Assembly (NCBI GenBank): GCA_030532385.1
Contig: JAUNLG010000007.1
Span: 24,483 to 88,482 of the forward strand
Source of the DNA: Anaerococcus sp.
GTDB taxonomy: Bacteria > Bacillota > Clostridia > Tissierellales > Peptoniphilaceae
DNA: 64,000 bases
Direction of reading: 5' to 3'
A program made the translations under genes and the position numbers. Position 1 is the first letter of the stretch. Each line of letters begins with the position of its first letter. Shown piece by piece: positions 52,541 to 60,700 of this stretch. A model generated the notes under the pieces. It was not told where the DNA came from and searched no databases. It was given only the letters and a program-made list of their open reading frames with translations.

Positions 52541-53140
52541 TTATTTCTTTTTTCTCCTAGCCAAAAGATAGACTAGTCCCCCTGCCAAAAGTGCAAGGAT
52601 TACCAAAGGCCAGAGGCCTTCTACTCCAGTTTTTACATTGGTGGCTGAGTTTTTATCTTCTCCTGGCTTAGGCCTTTGGGCTGGATCGCTGGTTGGGTTT
52701 TTATTATCTTCTAGGTAGGTGTTTTCAAAGTATACCTTACTCTTTAGGTCACTAGAACTTTTATATGCTATAATATAATTTTCCATATCAGTCTCTACAA
52801 CAACTTGAATATTATAGGTTGTTTCATCATAGCTAAGTTTCTCATCTGATCCAATATTTTGATAGACTTTATAATTATAAATTCCAGGTCTGTCAATTCT
52901 TATAGGTCCAAAAGCAAGGTCATCATTATTTTTATAAGTTTCAATTATATCTTGCTCTGGCATAGGTTCATTTAATTTGTTCTCTAATATGAAGCTTGCC
53001 CTTGGATCTGGATTATCTCCTATGGTTTTTACTGTTAATGGTAGGTAGATATCCACATAACTTGCTCCATAGACCTTAATAGGAGTTAGGGTGATAAGGA
53101 TTAGAAAGAAAATCTTGATTCTATTTACATACTTTTTCAC
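52541..53140 (-). CDS. Minor/basal pilin with Spy0128-type domain and VKTG sorting signal
   Basis: 199 residues, start GTG with GGAGGATAA upstream. A signal peptide (IKIFFLILITLTPIKVYGA) is followed by one domain of the FctA/Spy0128 pilin-isopeptide type: YLPLTVKTIGDNPDPRASF, RIDRPGIYNYKVYQNIG, SYDETTYNIQVVVETDM and KVYFENTY. A proline-rich spacer (NPTSDPAQRPKPGEDKNSA) then leads to NVKTGVEGLWP, a membrane span and ARRKKK. Its sorting motif is of the VKTG kind rather than the VPTG/PPTG of the other pilins, suggesting that it is the base subunit joined to the wall, comparable to FctB at the same place in streptococcal FCT loci. Confidence 0.8.
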   Translation of the reverse strand: MKKYVNRIKIFFLILITLTPIKVYGASYVDIYLPLTVKTIGDNPDPRASFILENKLNEPMPEQDIIETYKNNDDLAFGPIRIDRPGIYNYKVYQNIGSDEKLSYDETTYNIQVVVETDMENYIIAYKSSSDLKSKVYFENTYLEDNKNPTSDPAQRPKPGEDKNSATNVKTGVEGLWPLVILALLAGGLVYLLARRKKK

Positions 53141-53152
53141 TTATCCTCCCTT

Positions 53153-53899
53153 CTATTCTACATCAATTACGCCAAATAAGATTAGACGAGCGCTTATATT
53201 ATCTGATTGGCAAGTAGATAAGGCTATTATCCTCTGGTTTTCTCCAAGATCTATATCTCTAAAATTAATGCTTTTCTCTTTTATATAGTCTATAAATTTT
53301 TTTTGATCTTGGTAATTAGTAATACTAGTTGGATTGAATATATATTGATCATATCCATCTGACTGGCTTAGGGCAAAAAGTTTTAAGTCATATTTCTTAT
53401 CTTCACTTATCAGGTAAGCTTTTTGATTTTGATCAAAAAAATTCTTATCCTTAAACTTATCAAGATCTCCAAACATGGCTCCATGTTCCATGTGGTGGCC
53501 ATAGATTAGAGAATAAGGGTCCTTAAAGTCACTAGATGATCTGGCATCTAAAAAGATAGAACCCTCATAAGCAAAGTTACCATAAACGTCTTTGTTGACA
53601 TATTCCATATTATCCTCACCCTTTAAAATAGGATGGTCGATATTGGTATTATCAACGCTTATCCAGCCTATAACATCTTCATTTATCTTTCTAAGATCAG
53701 AAAAAGATTCTTTAAGTTCTTTGACTTCTGGATCTGGTTTTAAGGCTAGTAGGTCACTAGATGCAACTCCTGAGCTAAATAACCTAAAAGAAGTGTAGAG
53801 GCTATAACTTGAATAAAGTATAAGCAAGATTACAAATATCCCCACTAGGGTATCTAATATTTTATTTAAAGCTTTGGTAAAAGTATTTGTCTCTTCCAA
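53153..53899 (-). CDS. Class B sortase, probable pilus polymerase
   Basis: 248 residues, start TTG with AGGAGG five bases upstream. One N-terminal membrane span (about 15-37) precedes a class B sortase core: INEDVIGWISVDNTNIDHPI, LIYGHHMEHGAMF (catalytic His135 or His136), LSTCQSDN (Cys230) and ARLILFGVI (Arg238). Class B sortases normally act in haem uptake, but the S. pyogenes FCT locus uses a class B enzyme (SrtC/Spy0129) to polymerise Spy0128 pilins. Here it directly follows the major pilin gene, so pilin polymerisation is the likely job. Confidence 0.9.
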   Translation of the reverse strand: MEETNTFTKALNKILDTLVGIFVILLILYSSYSLYTSFRLFSSGVASSDLLALKPDPEVKELKESFSDLRKINEDVIGWISVDNTNIDHPILKGEDNMEYVNKDVYGNFAYEGSIFLDARSSSDFKDPYSLIYGHHMEHGAMFGDLDKFKDKNFFDQNQKAYLISEDKKYDLKLFALSQSDGYDQYIFNPTSITNYQDQKKFIDYIKEKSINFRDIDLGENQRIIALSTCQSDNISARLILFGVIDVE

Positions 53900-53915
53900 G
53901 TTAGCCTCCTATCTC

Positions 53916-54950
53916 TTATCCTTCGTAAGATCTTCTCTTAACTATCACTACACCAGCTGCTCCTGCTAGGGCAAGGATTATAACAAATGGAGCTATATTT
54001 TCAACTACTCCTGTTGGTACTGTAGCATTATTAGTGTTTGTTACTGTTATAGAATCATCAGCAGTTCCCATTGCCTTGGCTGCAAAAGCAGTTTCAGAGC
54101 TCTCAGTTCCCCTAGCATAATCGGTTACATATCCATCAGCAGAATAGTCAGTTTCTGTTACAGTGTAAGTATCAGATGATGATAGACCATGAATTACAAA
54201 AGTTTGTCCATCTTTTAGGTTTATTGTAGTTGAACCTGCTTTGTTAGTAGTTGTGATAGTTCCTAGATTTGTACCTTGTTCATCTGTAATTGTAAATGTT
54301 CCATCTACATCAACACTTAGATTAATAGTAAATTCAAAGTCCTTATTTTTATCTCCTAAGTTACCTGCAACAACCTTATTTACGCTTACCTTGTGGAGTG
54401 AACCATCTGTATTTGTATCAGATTCTTCTACATATTTGTTATCAAAAGCAATATCGGTTACCTTAGTTTGATCATTATTTCTATAAGCGTAGATGTTAGA
54501 TGTTCCATCTGCGTTTATATAAAGATAGATAGTATAAACCGCTGGGTCATAAGTCATTCCTTCTAATTGATCAGCTTCAGCAACTGACTCTTTTAGGGTA
54601 TACTTATAAATACCTGTTTCAGTATTTCCTTTGTTTACATTAAAACTTATTTTTCCATTTGATCCATCTGTAAATGCATTATTGCTATAAGTTAAGGTAT
54701 TTGAGCTTAAAGTTAATAAGTCAGCAGGTCCTTTTTTTACAGTTCCATCTACAAGTTCTGTTGCCTCTACTTCAGCTCCTTCTAAGCTAAAAGTGAAGGT
54801 TAAGTTTGTGGTTGGTAAAGATAAATTATCTCCAACTGTAACTGTCTTACTAAGACTTGGTTCTGTATAAGTATCTTGCGCATACCCAGTGCTTACTCCT
54901 AAAATACTTGCAGCAAGCCCTAGAGCTAATAATTTTTTTCTTAATTTCAT
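53916..54950 (-). CDS. Major pilin, Spy0128/FctA type, with two isopeptide domains and VPTG signal
   Basis: 344 residues. A signal peptide (about 1-24) is followed by two Spy0128-type domains. Domain 1 starts SLSKTVTVGDNLSLPTTNLT (candidate bond Lys35), has YKYTLKESVAEAD and ends IAFDNKYVEES. Domain 2 starts LHKVSVNKVVAGNLGDKNKD, has SDTYTVTETDYS and ends ITVTNTNNAT. The Lys, Glu and Asn needed for self-formed isopeptide bonds are present in both. The sorting signal VPTGV (311-315), a hydrophobic span and KRRSYEG follow. VPTG is the motif used by S. pyogenes FctA with a class B sortase, and that sortase is the next gene. Confidence 0.88.
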   Translation of the reverse strand: MKLRKKLLALGLAASILGVSTGYAQDTYTEPSLSKTVTVGDNLSLPTTNLTFTFSLEGAEVEATELVDGTVKKGPADLLTLSSNTLTYSNNAFTDGSNGKISFNVNKGNTETGIYKYTLKESVAEADQLEGMTYDPAVYTIYLYINADGTSNIYAYRNNDQTKVTDIAFDNKYVEESDTNTDGSLHKVSVNKVVAGNLGDKNKDFEFTINLSVDVDGTFTITDEQGTNLGTITTTNKAGSTTINLKDGQTFVIHGLSSSDTYTVTETDYSADGYVTDYARGTESSETAFAAKAMGTADDSITVTNTNNATVPTGVVENIAPFVIILALAGAAGVVIVKRRSYEG

Positions 54951-54960
54951 AAACTCCTCC

Positions 54961-55518
54961 TTAAAATTGAGTTCTTCTTATAATGGTAAAAATTTTTCCT
55001 TTAATTTCTTTTTCTTTAATTGGTCCAAATAATCTGCTATCATGGGCACTTCTCCTATTATCACCTAAGAGAAAGTATTCTCCATGCTTAAGGTTAATCG
55101 GAAATCTAATGCCTTCGTCATAAATTCCTGTCTGGTAAAAAATGTTACTTTCTGCTTGAAGAGAGCCATTAATGTAAAGACCTTCTTCTTTCAAATCTAC
55201 CTTATCCCCTCCTTTTGCTATGACTCTTGCTAGGTAGTCCTTATCATTTTTGTTAAAGATTACAACTTCGCTAGAGTTAAAATCTCTATCCAATCTATAG
55301 TAAACAGATAAGTCCATAGGGCTTATCCTTGGATACATATCATCCTGGTCCACAATCTTTATACCAAATACAAAGTTTAATATAATGATCATAAATATTC
55401 CTAGCAAAAATATTTTTTCAACAAGGTCGTAGGTATAGTTTCGTCCAATCGCCTTTGTTTTTCGATATCTTATTATATCTAGGGGGGCTTGACCTTGGTT
55501 GCTAGTATTTTTTTTCAT
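54961..55518 (-). CDS. sipA: SipA-like signal peptidase I homologue lacking the catalytic dyad
   Basis: 185 residues with one membrane span (about 35-55) and a signal peptidase I fold. Box B normally reads SMxPTL with catalytic Ser; here it is IVDQDDMYPRI, with Asp60 in the Ser position. Box D normally reads KRVIGLPGD with catalytic Lys; here it is LARVIAKGGDKVD, with Ala97 in the Lys position. Box E LLGDNRRSAHDSRLFGPI is intact. The same double loss occurs in S. pyogenes SipA, a pilus-assembly factor encoded just before fctA, which is exactly the position here. It is thus expected to act as a chaperone, not a protease. It overlaps the small gene upstream by 17 bases. Confidence 0.85.
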   Translation of the reverse strand: MKKNTSNQGQAPLDIIRYRKTKAIGRNYTYDLVEKIFLLGIFMIIILNFVFGIKIVDQDDMYPRISPMDLSVYYRLDRDFNSSEVVIFNKNDKDYLARVIAKGGDKVDLKEEGLYINGSLQAESNIFYQTGIYDEGIRFPINLKHGEYFLLGDNRRSAHDSRLFGPIKEKEIKGKIFTIIRRTQF

Positions 55519-55693
55519 ACTTCTCCTTTAGAGAATTTATTAGTTCTATGTGTTTTTTATTTTGTAAAGCTATTTCTTCTTGGTAAAGTTGGTGGAGTGA
55601 TTCTATTTGTCTCCAAACATCAGCTTCATCAACTCCTCCTAAAATTCTCTTTCTAAACTTCATATTTTTTATGTGTTCGCTAATTCTATTCAT
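55502..55693 (-). CDS. 63-residue DivIVA-like mini-protein of the pilus operon
   Basis: 63 residues, no signal peptide or membrane segment. The N-terminal half contains FRKRILGGVDEADVWRQIES, which resembles the membrane-targeting head of DivIVA/GpsB proteins (basic/aromatic patch, Gly-Gly, Asp-Glu, Val), and the rest is a predicted coiled coil (LYQEEIALQNKKHIELINSL). It overlaps the 683-residue adhesin gene by 8 bases and the sipA-like gene by 17, with AAAGGACC as ribosome site, so it is a true operon member. A role in placing pilus assembly at curved or septal membrane is my inference. Confidence 0.7.
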   Translation of the reverse strand: MNRISEHIKNMKFRKRILGGVDEADVWRQIESLHQLYQEEIALQNKKHIELINSLKEKYEKKY

Positions 55694-57737
55694 TATAGGT
55701 CCTTTTTCTTAAAATCCAGCTAAGTCCTACTAATCCCATAAATAGGCTTAGGATAAATGGGCTAAGGATCTCATTAACTCCTGTAGGTGGTATAAAATTA
55801 AATCTAGCTAATACATCTAGGTCATCACCGATTAGGGTTGTTTCATCCAATACTGGATCCCATTTATAAAAAGTATAGCCTGGCATAGGATTTGCTTTAG
55901 GAGCTAGGTCTTTTAGGTCTGCTAGGCTCTTATTTGCAGTCTTTAAAACATAAAAAGTAGATTCCTCAGGGACGGTTCCCCTATTCTCATCTTCTGACTT
56001 AAATCTTACTGTCCAATACTTTTCAGGGTCTGGATTAGGATTTATACTCTCATCCACTGGACCTATTATTTCAAGGTCCCTATAGCTTGCAAGATAAGTC
56101 TCTTCAATAACCAAGGTATTATCTGTTGGTACATCTGGATTCCACTTATCAAAAGTTTGGTGCGAATTACCTGTTTTAGGTGTAAAAGAACTAATCTTTA
56201 CCTTAAGGTCAGGGTCCTCATAGGTTAATGTGTAGAGGACATCTATTTGTTTGACTTTTTCTCCCCCATCAAAAGTCCCTTCAGTACTTGCATCAAAACT
56301 TAATCTTACATATCCCTCTGGGATAGGAGATGTTGGGTCTGTGACATCTAATATCTTATCCTTATCCATATAGCTTGCTATAAAGCTTGTATCTTCTTCT
56401 ATAGTAGCAAGTCCATCAGGTAGGCTTGGATTCCACGATTCAAATTGCTTGCTAGGTTCATAAGGACTTGCACTTGGAACTTGACCAATACCGTCTAAAA
56501 ATTTTTGCCAACTTAGACCTTTTCTTACATCATAGACCTTTGGACTACTAGAATATCCATCAAGACTTCCTTGATTAGTCGGGTCAAAGGTAAGTCTTAC
56601 ATACCCATCTAATCTTTCTTCAAGAGGTGGGTCTTCTATTACATCTTCTAGTAAGGTTAGAATTATTCTGCCTCCATCTGTAACAGTGTATAATGTCTCT
56701 ACTTTAAATTCTTTATCTTCGATAGTTAATATATCATCAGCCCCCAAACCAACTACGCTAAGATTTGGACTGTTACCTATTAGGTTTGTAATTGAATCAC
56801 TCCTAAAGTTGGCATTAACATAAGGTCTATCTAGAATATTTGAACTTGTTCCTATGTCAAATGGATTACTTGACCTTCTAAAATTTAGGGTTGCTTGAGG
56901 TGATGTAGTTATAATATTATCATCCAGGGGTCTTTTATAAAGGTCTAAGTATTGTACTTCTATCTTAGTTTCTGGAAGCTGGATTATAGTTAAGTTAAGT
57001 CTAATAGCTTGACCTTCCCCTCCTCCTGTGGCACTTGGCTTAGTATAGGAAGCTAGGATTTCATAATTATCTAACTTTGGTATAGAAATCTTAAATAATG
57101 TATTTAGATTTGTAAAGTCTGAGCCACTAGGAATATCTATTGTGGTTAGGTTGGTGGTTGTTATAGGACTTCCATCTATTAGAACACTTCCCTTAGGCAC
57201 ACCCTCCCAGAATATTTCTATATCAAAATCATCTATCACGAAGTTATTAGTCGAATCAGTAACTGTAATATTATTAAGTGCCTTCTTGCTAGTTTCGATT
57301 ATAACTTCTTGTGTAGTGAATCCAATTTCTTCCCTGCTTTCCATAAGTTGATCCATATTAATATTTAAGGAAGGGGAACTTTCTAGACTCATCATGGACT
57401 CATCTTCAAAATCCTTAATTTCTAAGTCATCATCACCTATACTTTGACTACTTATATCTTTATCGTCAAAGGAGCTTTCCATATCATAAATATTTTCACT
57501 TGACTCTTCCTTTAATAAATAGGGGTAAGACTCTTCTATAAGAGATTGAGGTAATCCAAATTCTTCCCTACCATCAGGACTTTCTCCTAGGTTTATCATC
57601 TGAACCATTCCATCTTGATCTAGGAAATTATTTAGATCTTCTTCAGCTGCCTGGATAGTAACAAGCTTGCTAAAACCAAAGAATACCTGCACTATCAAGG
57701 CTAGAAGCAATATCCAAAAATATTTTTTCTTCTTCAT
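55686..57737 (-). CDS. Pilus-associated adhesin with three C-terminal repeats and PPTG sorting signal
   Basis: 683 residues with signal peptide (WILLLALIVQVFFGFSKL), an acidic N-terminal region, a beta-rich middle, and three related repeats of about 75 residues at roughly 383-460, 470-545 and 560-640. Each starts like GYVRLTFDPTNQGSLDG, carries W-P near FESWNPSLPDG or FDKWNPDVPTD or FYKWDPVLDET, and ends in a short strand. They resemble InlB-type B-repeats. The C-terminus has FIPPTGVNEILSPF, a membrane span and RKRTYNE. The PPTG form matches the signal of the streptococcal tip adhesin Cpa, so this is a candidate pilus ancillary protein. AAAGGAGGTG precedes the ATG. Confidence 0.75.
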   Translation of the reverse strand: MKKKKYFWILLLALIVQVFFGFSKLVTIQAAEEDLNNFLDQDGMVQMINLGESPDGREEFGLPQSLIEESYPYLLKEESSENIYDMESSFDDKDISSQSIGDDDLEIKDFEDESMMSLESSPSLNINMDQLMESREEIGFTTQEVIIETSKKALNNITVTDSTNNFVIDDFDIEIFWEGVPKGSVLIDGSPITTTNLTTIDIPSGSDFTNLNTLFKISIPKLDNYEILASYTKPSATGGGEGQAIRLNLTIIQLPETKIEVQYLDLYKRPLDDNIITTSPQATLNFRRSSNPFDIGTSSNILDRPYVNANFRSDSITNLIGNSPNLSVVGLGADDILTIEDKEFKVETLYTVTDGGRIILTLLEDVIEDPPLEERLDGYVRLTFDPTNQGSLDGYSSSPKVYDVRKGLSWQKFLDGIGQVPSASPYEPSKQFESWNPSLPDGLATIEEDTSFIASYMDKDKILDVTDPTSPIPEGYVRLSFDASTEGTFDGGEKVKQIDVLYTLTYEDPDLKVKISSFTPKTGNSHQTFDKWNPDVPTDNTLVIEETYLASYRDLEIIGPVDESINPNPDPEKYWTVRFKSEDENRGTVPEESTFYVLKTANKSLADLKDLAPKANPMPGYTFYKWDPVLDETTLIGDDLDVLARFNFIPPTGVNEILSPFILSLFMGLVGLSWILRKRTYNE

Positions 57738-57766
57738 CTAACACCTCCTTTCTATTAAAGTTATCA

Positions 57767-60700
57767 TCACATAGCAAATCTAAATGGGTTAGTTTTTCCA
57801 CTTAAATTACCCTCACTATCATATAATTTTGCCTCTAAGTCTATTATATCTCCCTCTTCTAGGTTTATAAAATTATTATTACCATCTAATAGATCAACCA
57901 TCTCAAAATCTTCAGTTGCTGAAAATGTATCGTCAAAAATAGTTTGATTTCCTCTCTTAATAAGAGTTTGAACTTTAAGCTCTCCCTCTTTTGCTTCTTC
58001 TATCAAAGCTTGGTCAAAGAAATATAGGATAAAGTCATCTCCTATTTGAGGGGATTCTATTTCTAGAACAATTTGCTTAACCTCAGTATAGGGAATTTCA
58101 ACTTCGCTTAGGTTGCCAAACTTATCTTCTCCTATAACTTTTATATTAATAATATCATCTGTCCTATAGATCCTTGGTAAAAGTGACCTATCATTCTTAT
58201 CTGCCCTTACATTTTCTATAGTTAGGATATTAGAACTTTCATCATAGGACAAGTTTCCATCAGGATTTTTTAGTGTTATATCATCTGTTAATTCTAACTC
58301 TACCCTATAGGTACCTACAACAGGATAATTCTCATCTTTTAAAGTGACAGTAATATCCATCCACCTACGGAAGTAATCATCCTTATAGGAAATTTCTGCT
58401 ATAGGTCCTTCTATAATGATTGGATTACTCGTCGAATAGGCGTCCTCTATATTAGGGAAGTCTTTCATTTTACTTATTATCTTTAGCTCATCCTTATGGG
58501 ATAGATTATTATAATAAGGGTCAAATGGTTCAAAGCTTATAGTAGATCCACTTTGTTCACCCGGCTTTTTGGTATAGACAAGTGGATTTCCATCCAATCC
58601 AAGAATAGGATTATTATTTATATCCACTAAGTGATATTCTGTTCCTGCTGGCGGTTCATATAAAACTCCTCCACTTCCTTCAGGTATCCTAGCAGATATT
58701 ACAACATTAGGATTCTCGTGATTTGTATCACTTTCGTCATATAAGTTTTTTTCTTGCCATATTTGATTTATTGGAATGTTGACTGGTTGGTCTAAGACTG
58801 TAGTCTGTCCAACTGGTCCTGTTAGATCTGCTTTGCCATACCTTGCATAAATCACTTCAGCTTTTGCAAAATTTCCTTCTTTTCTAGTAAAAACAAAGTT
58901 ATTATCACTAATTTCTATTGTTCCTATAATATTTGTCTCCTTATCTTCTTTTATATAGACTTGAGCACTATTCACATCTGGATTTTTCTTTGCTTGAAAC
59001 CACTGGTTACTATCTGCTGAGTAAATAAATCTTACAAAATCATCTAAACCTGGATATTTTATCAGAATCGAATCAATCACTCCATTAGTAAGTCCTTCAG
59101 CACTAAGCTTAAATGAAGAATCTTGATCATAGACCTTATCAAAGATAGGTTGAGGAGTGTCCCTTGGGACATTATACATTTGAATGTTATATCCTTTAAG
59201 GTCATATTCTCCCTGGCCCGATTCTCTTACTTGTGATGACCTGGTTGTTGCTGATGAAAAAGCATCAATATCATCAGAATTATCCGATGGGAACGTGATC
59301 GTTTGAATCTTTGATATATTTCTATTATTATCAGCAGGGTCTATTGGACCTTCATTTATTACAGGCTCTCCTTGTCCAGGAATTCTAGAATAAATGGTAA
59401 TTCCTAGATTTGACCAATTGTTATCAAAATTATAGTAAGATTGTTCATTTCCAGGTTGTGTTTCAACAGCTGAATATGATAGTCTTTGTCCTAGCTCATC
59501 ATAGCCAGGCAAACTAAAGGAAACTGTAGGACTTTCTACGCTTGCTTTTTGAAGAGAAAATCCTTCTACCTCACCCATTTGGTATTGGTCTTTTTCCAGA
59601 TTGTAGTAATTTGCTGCCTGATGGACTGTTGGATCAATATAGTTAGTTACAGCAGTCCTATATAAAAGCCCTATCATTACATCAGGCTTGTAGATGATAT
59701 CTTCACTATCAACATAAGAAGGACTATCCGTATCTTCCCCATCTATAAGTCTATAGTTTTTGGTCACCTCTATATCAAAGAAAGGCCTATATTGGGCATA
59801 AAGATTAATATCGCCATTTGCTATATAATCTCCTATAGTTCCTGGTAAAATAAGGTCAAAATCATTTGGCAACATAACAGAAGTAGGCTCTAGATTCTCA
59901 CCTATGAGACTTGAGTAATTGTAGGCTTCATTTTTAATCTCATCATTAGTTAATTCACCCATACTTACTAGGTCAGATAAGTTATATCCTAGATAGATAC
60001 CATTCCCATCTGCCTTAGCAGACCAGCCAATAAAGTTATATCTTTGATTGCTTGGATCTGTCTTTGTAAATTCATCTAAAACTCCTACCTTGTCCATATT
60101 CCAATATGGAGATTGTGGTATCTCTATTCTTGCTCCATCGGACTTAAAGTCTGATGCTTGGATTGGGATTTCATATTTTACTCCACTATCATTGTTAGCA
60201 TGAAGGATTAATTTGAAGCTATCTGCATAGATTGCATAGACAGTTTGGTTTTTCTCTATAGGAGAATTAGCCGTAACCTTGTAAGCCTTACCATCTGACC
60301 ACTGACTTACATCCCTTAATTCTTCAAGTTCCTTGAATTCTTCAGGGTCTACTAGTTTGTTTGACCAACCTAGGAAATACTCGTTGGTCTTGGTTGGTTT
60401 TAAGTCAAGAAATTGCCTTAACTTAAGGGCATCTCCACTTAGGTCTTGGCCATTGTGGTCCTTGTTAGTACCATCAGCGAATCCATTGGCTTTATAGGAA
60501 GGGTCTGTCGAATAATTCTCATTCATTGGGACAATTCTTTTTACAGGGGCAAATTCTGTACTTCTTTGTGTCAAATACGCAAACTCTTCGCCTGGTTTGC
60601 TCCTATCAAATCCCTCAAAAGATAAGGTATCTAGAGGTAACCTTCCTCCATTTAACTCAAATCTTACCTTAGCTTGAACTTGTTCTACTACCTTATCGCT

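Noticed and set aside
57739-57767. Split single adhesin gene (1666- and 683-residue frames) by a nonsense mutation
   Set aside because: The second frame has its own strong AAAGGAGGTG site and a full signal peptide, so it is an independent gene, although an ancestral relation remains possible.
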